Of a DNA stretch of 64,000 nt, positions 1-8,696 are shown piece after piece (position 1 is the stretch's first letter; every line of letters starts with the position of its first letter). A program made the translations under genes and the position numbers. The stretch spans positions 1 to 64,000 of the forward strand of contig JAQYWR010000011.1 in NCBI GenBank assembly GCA_029379225.1. Reading direction: 5' to 3'. The notes below the pieces were generated by a model, which made no database searches, had not been told where the DNA came from, and was given only the letters and a program-made list of their open reading frames with translations. The DNA is from Nostoc sp. S4 (GTDB lineage: Bacteria > Cyanobacteriota > Cyanobacteriia > Cyanobacteriales > Nostocaceae).

Positions 1-354
1 GTGGATGAAGCGATCGCACTCTACAATCAGTCTTTGGAAATAAATGAACGCATTGGTAATGTCCAAGCCAAAGCGGCGACGTTGCACCAACTGGCTATTC
101 TCTACGCCAACAAAGGGAATGTGGATGAAGCGATCGCGCTTTTCAATCAGTCTTTGGAAATAAATCAACGCATTGGTAATGTCCGAGATAAAGCAATGAC
201 TCTGTGGTGGTTAGGAGATTTAGCAGAACAGCAGGGTGAATACACTAAAGCGATATCCTATTTGCAACCAGCTTTAGAGATTTTGCAGCGATTGAAGTCA
301 CCGGATGCTGAAAGTGTGAGTGCAAGTCTTGATAGGGTAATGCGTAATTCGTAA
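1..354 (+). CDS. Tetratricopeptide-repeat protein, C-terminal part only
   Basis: The frame is open from the first base, so the true start lies outside the window and the GTG at position 1 is not a safe start. The 117 visible residues hold TPR units of 40 residues (EAIALYNQSLEI and EAIALFNQSLEI), followed by a diverged unit (KAISYLQPALEIL). The first two units are almost identical at DNA level, forming a 120-bp tandem repeat, which suggests recent internal duplication. TPR arrays are protein-protein interaction scaffolds; in cyanobacteria such arrays are often the C-terminal part of NB-ARC or CHAT proteins. Which one applies here cannot be told from this fragment. Confidence 0.8.
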   Translation: MDEAIALYNQSLEINERIGNVQAKAATLHQLAILYANKGNVDEAIALFNQSLEINQRIGNVRDKAMTLWWLGDLAEQQGEYTKAISYLQPALEILQRLKSPDAESVSASLDRVMRNS

Positions 355-395
355 TACTTCGGCTACGCTCAGTACAAGTTCGTAATTACTGAAAA

Positions 396-430
396 GCTTT
401 TGTCTCACGCAGAGGCGCAGAGAAGAAGGC
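396..430. repeat. Dispersed short repeat (tctcacgcagaggcgcagag type)
   Basis: A short repeat of the form ctcacgcagaggcgcagag. Related copies lie near 29680-29702, in reverse orientation near 11855-11877, and in reverse orientation near 63925-63957. It is intergenic and non-coding; no function can be assigned. Confidence 0.6.
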
Positions 431-481
431 GAGAGTGTGATTTAAGTAAATGAAAATACTATGATGAGTGTTTTATACTCG

Positions 482-702
482 CGGATGAGTCTTTGATATT
501 CGTGAATGAGTATTTGAACTGGATTCATCCACCTCTGAACTCCGTTAACGAGTATTTGAACTGGATTCATCCACCTTTGAACTCCGTTAACGAGTATTTG
601 AACTGGATTCATCCACCTGTGAACTCCGTTAACGAGTATTTGAACTGGATTCATCCACCTCTGAACTCCGTTAACGAGTCTTTGATATTTGTGGACGAGT
701 TT
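482..702. repeat. 42-bp tandem repeat array with a 21-bp substructure
   Basis: About four and a half copies of a 42-bp unit. Each unit is two related 21-mers: one reads like aacgagtatttgaactggatt, the other like catccacctytgaactccgtt, and both share the core tttgaact/ytgaact. Because 42 is divisible by three and the unit lacks stops, both strands give long repetitive open frames (VNEYLNWIHPPLNS on the + strand). I regard these as by-products of the repeat. A degenerate array with the same 21-bp pitch lies at about 11700-11842. There are no unique spacers, so it is not CRISPR. Confidence 0.9.
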
Positions 703-838
703 TTAGGGATTTTTAAGTAATAAAATATCCTAATATTTCTTGTAGGATAGGCGTCTCGCCCGTCATGGAAACTGGACGCTCATGTTGCCCATCTCACAAG
801 ATTAGATGATTTATATGTTGGAGTTTCTTTGGAGAAAA

Positions 839-1579
839 TCAGGTGAGAGAATCAGGATCTATGCCGAGCGATCTTAATCTTTCTGCTAATAATTCAGCAC
901 GTCGTTTTGCTTGTTGTGCCTCTTGTTTAGCTTGTTGTGCTTCTTGTTTAGCTTCCTGGGTTTCTTGTTGAGCAAGTTTTTTGTCTTCTTCTGGTGTTAA
1001 AAACCGTTGTCTTTGTTGATTGTACCAATACATCCACTCGCGTGGTATGCCTAGATAAGTTCCTCGTTCAATGCCAATTCCTAAACCTATTTCTGGCAAC
1101 CAAACTGGATTCCCATCATGTAATTTATAAACATTGTTAACTAATTTGTAAACTTCTAAATGTGGCTTGCGGCGACGAAATGGGTTGTAAACTACATAAT
1201 ACAAAATTCCCAATCTTGCATACTCTGCTTTTTTGGTCGAATACTCACCGCGATATGTCTGAGATACTACTTCCAGCGCTAATATCGGTAATTTCTTCTC
1301 TTCCCAAAGCACATAACTAGGGCGGAGGTTTTCATCATAAAATCGCTCTACCCCCAAACTCAAAAACCCATCTGGGATTATTGCTGGTAAATCTGGGTCA
1401 TAATAAATCCCCATATCTACGCCAAAAAACCAATCCATCCGCTCTGGCCAAACCATTGCGAGTATTGCTTTGAGTAAACCTGGAATTAAATCTTGTAATT
1501 CATTATCCACTGGGGTGTCATCAGAATCTGGCAGTTCCTCAGATGAGGGCAAACAAGCTAATGGATTGTACTCTAGCAT
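839..1579 (-). CDS. Uma2-family (DUF820) putative restriction-endonuclease-fold protein with C-terminal coiled coil
   Basis: 246 residues. The core shows the Uma2 pattern of the PD-(D/E)XK fold: PDGFLSLG (Asp of the active site) followed by LALEVVSQ (Glu) and then the KKAEYARLGILYYVVYNP segment. These proteins are present in many copies in cyanobacteria and are annotated as putative endonucleases; their biological role is not established. The C-terminal 60 residues are a Gln/Ala/Lys-rich coiled coil with near-perfect heptads (QEAQQAKQEAQQAK), followed by LRSLGIDPDSL, a common ending in this family. It stands alone between a repeat array and nrdJ, and the ATG start fits family length. Confidence 0.85.
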   Translation of the reverse strand: MLEYNPLACLPSSEELPDSDDTPVDNELQDLIPGLLKAILAMVWPERMDWFFGVDMGIYYDPDLPAIIPDGFLSLGVERFYDENLRPSYVLWEEKKLPILALEVVSQTYRGEYSTKKAEYARLGILYYVVYNPFRRRKPHLEVYKLVNNVYKLHDGNPVWLPEIGLGIGIERGTYLGIPREWMYWYNQQRQRFLTPEEDKKLAQQETQEAKQEAQQAKQEAQQAKRRAELLAERLRSLGIDPDSLT

Positions 1580-1920
1580 GATGGATTTACCGTTCCTCAG
1601 TCATTAGTACATCTTTATTTTATAAATGAATCTTGATAGCAATTTAAATGAAAAAATCAGGAGCTACGCCGAGCGATCGCAAGCTTGTATAAGTGACAAT
1701 CAGCCTCAAGATAGAGAGAAAATTTACTTATAATATATTCGTGATAATTAAAACTTGGTAGACCTCCTCCACTTAGGAGTGGTGAATATTATATATCATG
1801 AAGTTCTGTTGCAAATAGCACGGGATAGCACTAGCGTAAAGTGGACAATTTGACAATCTTTAATCCTAAATCTACTTGGCGTATAGTCATAATCTGTTCG
1901 CACGCAACAAGACTTGACTT
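1580..1920. other. Intergenic region upstream of nrdJ
   Basis: 341 bases between the divergent Uma2 gene and nrdJ. It contains a short GC-rich hairpin near 1763-1782 (ctcc-actta-ggag). I looked for a cobalamin riboswitch because nrdJ uses B12, but saw no convincing B12 box. No gene is supported here; an open frame that overlaps the nrdJ start in another frame looks like noise. Confidence 0.5.
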
Positions 1921-3147
1921 ATGGTTCAAAAGCTCGAAACAAAACGCCAGAGCAGAGGGTTTCCAGAGACTGCTCCCGCTGCTAATCCTGTATTTTTTAG
2001 AACCTATAGCCGCCGTACTAAGGCAGGGTTGAGAGAAACATGGGATGAGGTATGCGATCGCACTTTACAAGGCTTAATCGAGTTGGGGAAACTCGCAAGA
2101 GAAGAAGTTGCCATACTAGAACGGATGCAGCGCAGCTTGAAAGCTATGCCTAGTGGCCGCTGGTTATGGGTTGGCGGTACAGATTGGATAACCAAACCAA
2201 AGAATTTTTCCGGGGGTTATAATTGCACTTCCACCAATTTAGAAGACTGGAGTGCTTTCGGATTGATGATGGATCTGGCAATGATGGGCTGTGGTACTGG
2301 AGCCATCCTAGAACCACAATATATTAACCAGTTGCCACCCATCCGTAATCACTTGAACGTCACTGTAGAAGGTGAAATTGGTAGTACTGTTAAAGTTGAG
2401 CGTCGTGAATATACTCAAACACATATAGAAGGTAACAAGGTTACTATCCAGGTTGGAGATAGCCGTGAAGGCTGGGTTGAATCATATCAAACCCTGTTAG
2501 AACTCTCCACTAATGAACGTTTTTCCGGAGATATTGAAGTATTAGTTGATATTAGCGATGTTCGCAAAGCTGGAGAAACTCTTAACGGCTTTGGCGGAGT
2601 TGCTAATCCTGTAAAATTGCCAGGACTTTATCAAGGTTGTGCATCCATCCTGAATAAAGCTAAAGGGCGACAATTAAATTCAGTTGAATGTTGTTTATTA
2701 ATCGACCAAGCGGCTGTGACAATTGTTGCTGGCAATATTAGAAGAAGTGCGGGGATGCGTCAGTTTGATTCTGGCGATAGCTCGGCAGCAACAGCCAAAG
2801 ATAACTTATGGCAACAAGATGCAGAAGGCAACTGGCGAATCGATCCAGAGCGTGATGCTTTGAGAATGGCCAACCATACCAGAGTTTTCCACCGCAAGCC
2901 AACATTAGAAGAATGTATTGATGCTGTCCGTAAACAATATTACAGTGGCGAAGGCGCGATTCAATGGGCTGGTGAAGCAGTAGCGAGAGCGAACATAGAT
3001 TTGTTGCCAACACAAGCTTTAAAAATTGATTTTTTGAAAGCTTATGAACAAGGAACAGCAAAACAATGGTTTCAAGAACGCTATCCTCAGCTTGATGCTA
3101 ATGAGCTAGAACATCGTTTGGCTCGCTATGGGCTAAATCCGTGTGGT
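1921..3147 (+). CDS. nrdJ: Adenosylcobalamin-dependent (class II) ribonucleotide reductase, exon 1
   Basis: First 409 residues of a class II ribonucleotide reductase, which reduces ribonucleotides to deoxyribonucleotides with an adenosylcobalamin radical. The ATG gives MVQKLETKRQSRGFPETAPA, the usual start of cyanobacterial homologues. GGYNCTSTNLEDW carries one of the paired redox cysteines, and the exon stops after NPCG of the NPCGE motif that holds the thiyl-radical cysteine. The apparent stop just after (aat tga) lies inside a group I intron. Joined to exon 2 (3434-4507) the protein is 766 residues, normal for the family. It stands alone, with no NrdR or NrdA/B neighbour. Without the intron model it would be misread as a truncated gene. 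Confidence 0.95.
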
Positions 3148-3433
3148 AATTGATTTTGCCTCACGTTAAAAACCTCGCAAAAACGGGGAAAGCTGAGATG
3201 CTAATCCCGTGGTAATCAAAGGAAGTAAAAAGCCTTTGACACCGTACAGCGTAGAGAGTGAAACTAGATTACCTTAGTTGGTAGCTAGAATATAATCTCT
3301 CCAAGAGTGCGGGGGCAGATGTGAAAAGCAGTTTTACGAGATCAAGTCACAGATGCAAAATGTACGCGGAGCTACTGCAAATTATTAAGCAGTAGAACTA
3401 GGGGATAAAAAGCCTTTAGGGTAACAAACAAAG
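3148..3433 (+). ncRNA. Group I self-splicing intron in nrdJ, 286 nt, no ORF
   Basis: Removing these bases joins NPCG to EIIGSNFHCNLSEV in frame. Structural marks are visible. P1 pairs exon gtgtggt (3141-3147) with gcctcac, placing a U.G wobble at the 5' splice site. The last intron base is G3433. P4 pairs acggg with cccgt, P5 is agc/gct, and the Q-like strand is aatcccgtggtaa. A P6 extension is tcaaagg/cctttga. The P7 strands are agagag (in cagcgtagagag) and ctctcc, enclosing P8 ctagattacc/ggtagctag. A ctactgc/gcagtag hairpin lies toward the 3' end. Group I introns in bacterial RNR genes are known; this one encodes no endonuclease. Confidence 0.9.
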
Positions 3434-4507
3434 GAAATCATCGGCTCTAATTTTCACTGTAATTTGTCTGAGGTTCACCTCAATCAAATTGACCCATATA
3501 ACTACAAAGAACAAGAGGAGGCTTTCACCGCTGGGGCGCTATCTGTAGCCGCACTTTTAAATCATAAATTCCTAGAACCACGCTATCAATACAGTCGTGA
3601 AATAGACCCAATTGTTGGAGTTTCTTTTACAGGTTTATTTGATTTCTTTGTCCATGCCTTTGGTGTTGATTGGCTGCGGTGGTGGTCAGAAGGAAGACCT
3701 GCAACTCCCCAAGGATTGGCTTTTAAGCACAAGGAAGAGAAATATTTAAGTTTTTGGAAAGATACCGTGCATCGAGTTGTTTGGGATTATTGCGATCGCC
3801 ACGATCTCAAACGTCCAAATCGCTGCACCACAGTTCAACCGAGCGGTACTAAGGCTTTATTAACTAATGCGAGTTCGGGATGGCATCCCCCCAAAGCCCA
3901 AAGATTTATTCGCCGCATCACCTTCGGCAAAAATGACCCCGTAGCTTTAGCCTGTATTGACTATGGTTACAATGTCATTCCTTCGCAATCAGACAAAGAC
4001 GAACAAGGCAATTTACTTAACGATCCCTTCGATCCACGCGTCACTGAATGGCTAGTAGAAATCCCCGTTTCTGTACCTTGGGCTGATTTACCTGGGGCTG
4101 ATAAAATCGATATTTCCAAGTTTTCAGTCCTAGCCCAATTCGATTTTGTCCTCCAGGTTCAGCGTTCCTATGTGACTCACAACACATCAGCTACTTTAGA
4201 ACTCCGCTCTGAGGAAGTCGAAAGTCTTGCAGAGCGCATCTACCAAAGCATCCAGAACGACGAAGGATACATTTCCGCAGCCCTTTTAGCTCGCTTTGAC
4301 GATTTGCAATCATTCCCACGTTTACCATTTGAACCAATAGATAAAGCAACCTGCGATCGCTTAACTCAAGAAGTAAAAGCACGGCGCAAAACAGATGATT
4401 TTTGTGGAGTCCTAAGCCGCTACGATTTAGGAGAAATGATAGAGGCTGGCCCTAGTGGTTGTGACTCTGATAAGTGTATGTTTCCCGACCGGGAACCAAG
4501 CTCATAA
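3434..4507 (+). CDS. nrdJ: Adenosylcobalamin-dependent (class II) ribonucleotide reductase, exon 2
   Basis: The remaining 357 residues. Reading starts at GAA of the NPCGE motif and continues EIIGSNFHCNLSEVHLNQ. Features are the HNTSATLELR segment late in the barrel and a C-terminal tail GPSGCDSDKCMFPD. The CxxxxC pair in that tail is the redox-active pair expected to re-reduce the active site. An isolated ORF caller would start this piece at TTG 3464, losing the first ten codons; that start is an artefact of the intron. The gene ends at TAA 4507, just before a repeat-rich spacer. Confidence 0.95.
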   Translation, partial: EIIGSNFHCNLSEVHLNQIDPYNYKEQEEAFTAGALSVAALLNHKFLEPRYQYSREIDPIVGVSFTGLFDFFVHAFGVDWLRWWSEGRPATPQGLAFKHKEEKYLSFWKDTVHRVVWDYCDRHDLKRPNRCTTVQPSGTKALLTNASSGWHPPKAQRFIRRITFGKNDPVALACIDYGYNVIPSQSDKDEQGNLLNDPFDPRVTEWLVEIPVSVPWADLPGADKIDISKFSVLAQFDFVLQVQRSYVTHNTSATLELRSEEVESLAERIYQSIQNDEGYISAALLARFDDLQSFPRLPFEPIDKATCDRLTQEVKARRKTDDFCGVLSRYDLGEMIEAGPSGCDSDKCMFPDREPSS

Positions 4508-4665
4508 GGGGAGTAGGGAGTGGGGAATTGGGAGATGAGGGGATGACGAAGATGAGGGAGTGTGGGGAGTATGGGGAGAGAGGGGGAAAGATTTCTTCCC
4601 CATCCTCCCACACCTCCCACCCCTCCCACACTTCCTGTTCGCCCAATGCCCCATTCCCTGACACG
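4508..4665. repeat. Heptanucleotide-type G-rich/C-rich inverted repeat block
   Basis: A run of gggagta/ggggaat/ggagatg-like heptads (about 4508-4590), followed by the complementary C-rich run cccatcctcccacacctccc (about 4599-4632). Together they could fold into a long hairpin at the end of the nrdJ transcript. Similar heptads occur at 49447-49570, 52690-52920 and 60685-60905. Short tandemly repeated repetitive sequences of this kind are typical of Nostoc and Anabaena intergenic DNA. Confidence 0.75.
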
Positions 4666-4718
4666 TTACGATTAATTAACAAGTAATAATTTTTGAGCGC
4701 AAAATCAGGAGACTTTTA

Positions 4719-4937
4719 ATGTTCATTGATGAATTGTCACCTATATTCAGAGAACTTACCCAGCACCCAGTGTCATTTCTTGGTGGGTTATTCTCAGGTG
4801 TGCTTCGACTTAATCTTGCAGACGATCCCGTTAAAAGCTGGCTAGATCGACAAATCTACCCAAATAGTTACACTTCCAACACAACGGAGGCAAATAACGG
4901 TAAAGCAACTGGCCCTCAGCGGATATCGATTGACTAA
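4719..4937 (+). CDS. Small hypothetical protein (72 aa)
   Basis: A 72-residue protein starting at ATG with a well placed ribosome binding site (aggag, nine bases upstream). The N-terminal half has alternating hydrophobic stretches (HPVSFLGGLFSGVLRLNL) that could be one amphipathic or membrane-associated helix. The rest is polar and probably disordered. I do not recognise a family. Support comes from the RBS, protein-like composition and position in an otherwise gene-free stretch between nrdJ and the RRM gene. Confidence 0.65.
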   Translation: MFIDELSPIFRELTQHPVSFLGGLFSGVLRLNLADDPVKSWLDRQIYPNSYTSNTTEANNGKATGPQRISID

Positions 4938-5290
4938 ATTATTGGGTAATTGCAAATTCAGTTAATCATTTCACCAAACCGAACTATCTCACCCCATCTG
5001 TCAGTATCCTTTTGTTTCTTTACCTACAGGGTAATCAAGGACTGTGAGGGGGTGAGAAATATTGATTTTATGTAATAAGAGTTTGTAAAATCTCGTACTT
5101 TGAAAAACGTCACAATCAGTTATTATATGAGCGTATGCGTAAGTTCAGCCAATCCTACCTGATTTACTGCTCCCCTCAAACATTCGCCAAACCACAGGTG
5201 AATCAGAGAGGAATATGCAATATTTGCAATTTTGTTAAATCTGTTTTCAGCTGAACTAATCGCTTTTTGTTGAAAATTACCCAATCTCAC
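4938..5290. promoter_or_regulatory. Long leader/intergenic region before the RRM gene
   Basis: 353 bases without a supported gene. Cyanobacterial RRM genes commonly have long 5' untranslated leaders and are cold-regulated, so much of this may be leader RNA; that is inference from the family. I saw no strong hairpin with a U-run and no recognisable riboswitch. Confidence 0.35.
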
Positions 5291-5575
5291 ATGACTATTT
5301 ACGTTGGAAATCTCTCCTACCGCGCTACTGAAGCAGACTTAAGAGCAGTGTTTGCAGACTACGGCGAGGTCAAAAGAGTTGTCTTGCCTACTGACCGTGA
5401 AACAGGACGACTGCGGGGCTTTGCCTTTGTTGATATGAATGAAGATGCTCAAGAAGACGCAGCCATCACCGAATTAGATGGTGCAGAATGGATGGGTCGT
5501 CAACTGAGAGTTAACAAAGCCAAACCACGAGAGGATAACCCACGAGGTAACTGGTCGAAAAAACAAGATTATTAA
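5291..5575 (+). CDS. Cyanobacterial RRM-type RNA-binding protein (Rbp)
   Basis: 94 residues with one RNA recognition motif. RNP2 is IYVGNL near residue 3 and RNP1 is RGFAFVDM near residue 42, followed by a short basic C-terminus. Cyanobacterial Rbp proteins bind single-stranded RNA and are often induced by cold; some localise mRNAs to the thylakoid. I chose ATG 5291 (MTIYVGNLSYRAT) because it matches the family start exactly; the upstream in-frame TTG at 5267 would add eight unrelated residues. It has no glycine-rich tail, so it is the short type. Confidence 0.93.
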   Translation: MTIYVGNLSYRATEADLRAVFADYGEVKRVVLPTDRETGRLRGFAFVDMNEDAQEDAAITELDGAEWMGRQLRVNKAKPREDNPRGNWSKKQDY

Positions 5576-5776
5576 TTAAAAACGAGTTTTTAGTGTAGCA
5601 AATTATTTCCTAGTCAGGCAAGACAAAGTGGCTGAAATTGACTAGAAGCAATTAGGCAACAAATAACTTGATAGAACTACGCCTGACTAGTTGTAGTTGC
5701 GATCGCTTAAATAAATATCACGATTAGTCGGTTCTTCTCCAGCAAAAGATACTATAGCCACCTTGGACATGGAAAC

Positions 5777-6958
5777 ATGGAATCCCTAACCTCTCGTATG
5801 CAGGCGATACAGTCGCCGATTATTCCTGTGGTTGGGGAACTGATTAAAAATTCTCCTGGAACAATCTCTTTAGGACAAGGTGTTGTTTATTATAGCCCCC
5901 CGCCGGAAACAATAGAGTTTTTGCCAAAATTTCTTGCCGAACCTGCTAATCATCTATATAAATCAGTTGAAGGAATTCCGCTGTTACTTACAGCACTTGC
6001 AGGAAAATTGCAAGTTTTCAATGGTATTGAAATCAATCAGGAAAACTGCATCGTCGTGACAGCGGGGAGCAATATGGGATTCATGAATGCCATTCTTGCA
6101 ATCACCAACCCAGGCGATGAAATTATTTTAAATACACCTTACTATTTCAACCACGAAATGGCGATCGCAATGGCTGGTTGTCGTCCGGTATTAGTGGAAA
6201 CGGATGAAAATTACCAATTGCGAACAGAAGCGATTTCTCAAGCAATTACTCCCAAAACCCGTGCTATAGTAACTATTTCACCGAATAATCCCACTGGGGT
6301 TGTCTATAGTGAAGCGACATTGCGCCAGGTAAATGAAATCTGTAGAACTCGCAGCATTTATCACATTAGTGATGAAGCCTATGAATACTTCACTTATGAC
6401 GGAGTAAAACATATTTCACCTGCTGCATCTGCTAATAGTAGCAAGTACACTATTTCTCTCTATAGCCTTTCCAAAGCCTACGGTTTTGCAAGTTGGCGCA
6501 TTGGCTACATGGTAATTCCCAAACACTTACTTGTTGCTGTCAAAAAAGTCCAGGATACAATTTTAATTTGTCCGCCAGTAATTTCCCAATATGCAGCCTT
6601 AGGAGCATTGCAAGCAAAACAAGAGTATTTCAAGGAAAGTATTGGAGCGATCGCCCAAGTAAGACAAGTAGTCTTAGACTCGCTGAAGCGTCTCCAAGGT
6701 TTATGTACTGTTACACCCGCCAATGGCGCTTTCTATTTTTTCTTGAAAGTTCATACCCAAATCGATGCTTTTGAATTAGTTAAAAGACTCATTCAAGAAT
6801 ATAAAGTAGCAGTTATTCCAGGTACAACCTTTGGCATAGATAATGGTTGCTATATACGCGTTGCTTATGGGGCGCTGCAACAAGAGACCGCAAAAGAAGG
6901 TATAGAAAGATTAGTGGCAGGTTTGCAAAATATAGTTAGCTTGGAGAGACGCAATTAA
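5777..6958 (+). CDS. PLP-dependent class I/II aminotransferase
   Basis: 393 residues with the fold-type I aminotransferase layout. There is an N-terminal substrate loop (ISLGQGV), a cofactor-binding GSNMGFMNAI segment, SPNNPTGVVYS with the cofactor-contacting Asn, DEAYEYFTYDG with the Asp that contacts the pyridine nitrogen, and SLSKAYGFASWRIGY with the Schiff-base Lys near residue 232. A conserved Arg (YIRVAYGA) near the C-terminus should bind the substrate carboxylate. Substrate cannot be called; it could be an aspartate/aromatic or kynurenine-type enzyme. It is followed by a YjbQ protein and a Rieske oxygenase on the same strand. Confidence 0.9.
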   Translation: MESLTSRMQAIQSPIIPVVGELIKNSPGTISLGQGVVYYSPPPETIEFLPKFLAEPANHLYKSVEGIPLLLTALAGKLQVFNGIEINQENCIVVTAGSNMGFMNAILAITNPGDEIILNTPYYFNHEMAIAMAGCRPVLVETDENYQLRTEAISQAITPKTRAIVTISPNNPTGVVYSEATLRQVNEICRTRSIYHISDEAYEYFTYDGVKHISPAASANSSKYTISLYSLSKAYGFASWRIGYMVIPKHLLVAVKKVQDTILICPPVISQYAALGALQAKQEYFKESIGAIAQVRQVVLDSLKRLQGLCTVTPANGAFYFFLKVHTQIDAFELVKRLIQEYKVAVIPGTTFGIDNGCYIRVAYGALQQETAKEGIERLVAGLQNIVSLERRN

Positions 6959-7048
6959 CCCAAGTCTTTCCAGGAATTAATATTAAATTTTTCCGGGCAT
7001 TACGCTGTGTTAGCATACTTTTTATGAAATTAAAAATCCAATTAAGAG

Positions 7049-7486
7049 ATGCCAATTATTCATAAATTAATTGAAATTGAAACTGAACCAAAAATTAATA
7101 TTCATAATCTAACGCCACAAATCAAAGATTTTATTGCTTCAACATCAATTAAGAATGGACAAATTTTAATATTCTCTCGACACACTACAACAGCTTTAGC
7201 TATCAACGAAAATGAAGTTAGATTGTTAGAAGATATAAAAGTATTTTTGCAAAAATTAGCACCAGAATCAGACAGCTATTTGCATAATGACTTGCATTTA
7301 AGAGATGTTCCAGAAGATGAACCGATTAATGCTCACTCTCACCTAATGGCAATGATGCTCACCACTAGTGAGATAATTCCGATTGTCGATGGGAAATTAG
7401 CTTTGGGAACCTGGCAATCTGTGTTGTTTTTTGAGTTGGATGGGCCGCGTAAAAGAACAGTATTTCTCCAAATTTCTGGTGAATAA
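7049..7486 (+). CDS. YjbQ/UPF0047 family protein
   Basis: 145 residues, the usual length of this single-domain family. Recognisable blocks are SRHTTTALAINENE, the acidic DVPEDEPINAHSHL block with metal-binding histidines, and the C-terminal LGTWQSVLFFELDGPRKR signature. Members can show weak thiamine-phosphate synthase activity when overproduced, but their normal role is unclear. It sits 90 bases after the aminotransferase gene and may share its transcript. Confidence 0.9.
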   Translation: MPIIHKLIEIETEPKINIHNLTPQIKDFIASTSIKNGQILIFSRHTTTALAINENEVRLLEDIKVFLQKLAPESDSYLHNDLHLRDVPEDEPINAHSHLMAMMLTTSEIIPIVDGKLALGTWQSVLFFELDGPRKRTVFLQISGE

Positions 7487-7639
7487 TCCAACTTGATACC
7501 TAGAATGCTCGCAGAGGAACTCAAATTTGAGAAAATTAGGAATATGCCTAAAAATTGAGCGTCCCAATTTTGGATTTGAGATTTTGGAGTCTGTTATAGT
7601 CATCTCCGACATCCTATTTATCTAAATTTGATATTAATT

Positions 7640-8689
7640 ATGAAAAATAACGATAACTTTTTCTTGCGTAATATTTGGTACTATGCTCTGCCTAGCAATC
7701 AGATAAAGCCAGGGATGATGGTAAGCCGGATCTTCTTGGGAGAACCGATACTTTTAATTCGCGATCGCGATGGTAAAGTGTCTGCAATGACCGATATTTG
7801 TCCGCATCGAGCTGTGCCCTTGAGTTGTGGGCGATTCGATGGGCAGGAAGTGGAATGCTGCTACCACGGTTGGCGGTTTAACTCTGGTGGGCGCTGTACT
7901 GCGATCCCGTCTCTTGTGGAAGAACAGCAAATGGATTTGAGTCGCTTTGACGTACAGTCCTATGCAGTCCGGGAAATGCAAGGGAATATTTGGATATATA
8001 TGCCGGATTGCGATCGCCCCCAGCCTCCAGAAATGGACATTCCGGTAATTCCAGGATTCGATGAGCAACCGCCCCAGTTTGTAGAAGTGATGCGCTTCCC
8101 CTGTTTTATCGATCATGCAGTGGTGGGTTTGATGGACCCCGCTCATTCACCTTATGTTCATCAATCCTGGTGGTGGCGAAATCAGCAACTGCATGAAGAA
8201 GTGAAGCAATTTGATGCTTCATCCTATGGTTTCACAATACCGCGACACCGATTGCCAGCGAATGGGGGTCGATTATATTGGCTGATTGGCGGTGGTGTAC
8301 CAGAAATAGAGATTTCTTTTCGCTTACCTGGAGTCAGAGTGGAAGAAAGCACAATTGGCAAGCATCGAGTCGTTAATTTAACCACAGTTACACCTATTTC
8401 AGACACAGAAACAGAGGTAACTTTTTCCCTTTACTCGACACTTCGTTGGGTGGGATTTTTCGAGCCATTGCTGCATGTTTTGGCGCGGACTTTTCTGGGA
8501 CAAGACCGAGCGGTGGTGGAAAAGCAGCAAATTGGACTCAAATATAATCCGGTGCTGCGACTAATTAAAGACTCAGATATGCAGGCGCAGTGGTATTACC
8601 AGTTGAAGCGGGAATATGCCCGATCTTTTGCAGAAGGACGGGAATTTGTCAACCCTGTTAAGAGTCAGATACTTCGTTGGCGTGCCTGA
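7640..8689 (+). CDS. Rieske [2Fe-2S] aromatic-ring-hydroxylating oxygenase, alpha-subunit type
   Basis: About 349 residues. The Rieske centre is CPHRAVPLSCG ... CCYHGW (C-x-H and C-x2-H) near residues 50-75. The mononuclear iron site follows as DHAVVGLMDPAHSPYVH, giving the expected Asp/His/His set. The family covers vanillate demethylase-like and chlorophyll-catabolism-type oxygenases, which need a separate reductase; none is adjacent. I prefer ATG 7640 (MKNNDNFFLRNIWYYA) over the TTG twelve bases earlier, because FFLRNIWYYA is the typical beginning. Substrate unknown. A remnant of another Rieske protein lies at 31305-31415. Confidence 0.9.
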   Translation: MKNNDNFFLRNIWYYALPSNQIKPGMMVSRIFLGEPILLIRDRDGKVSAMTDICPHRAVPLSCGRFDGQEVECCYHGWRFNSGGRCTAIPSLVEEQQMDLSRFDVQSYAVREMQGNIWIYMPDCDRPQPPEMDIPVIPGFDEQPPQFVEVMRFPCFIDHAVVGLMDPAHSPYVHQSWWWRNQQLHEEVKQFDASSYGFTIPRHRLPANGGRLYWLIGGGVPEIEISFRLPGVRVEESTIGKHRVVNLTTVTPISDTETEVTFSLYSTLRWVGFFEPLLHVLARTFLGQDRAVVEKQQIGLKYNPVLRLIKDSDMQAQWYYQLKREYARSFAEGREFVNPVKSQILRWRA

Positions 8690-8696
8690 TTAGCGA

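Noticed and set aside
482-702. CRISPR array
   Set aside because: The 42-bp units are contiguous with no unique spacers, and each unit is itself two related 21-mers.
442-720. Protein-coding genes on either strand of the 42-bp array
   Set aside because: The open frames follow from a stop-free unit length divisible by three; there is no RBS and the peptides are pure repeat.
1580-1920. Cobalamin riboswitch before nrdJ
   Set aside because: No convincing B12 box or long-range pairing seen.
3148-3433. Group II intron or intein
   Set aside because: No GUGYG start or AY end and no domain V hairpin; an intein would have an open frame, but this insert has stops.
1921-4507. nrdJ as a pseudogene or two separate genes
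   Set aside because: Removal of a foldable group I intron restores NPCGEIIGSNFHC exactly in frame, so it is one functional gene.
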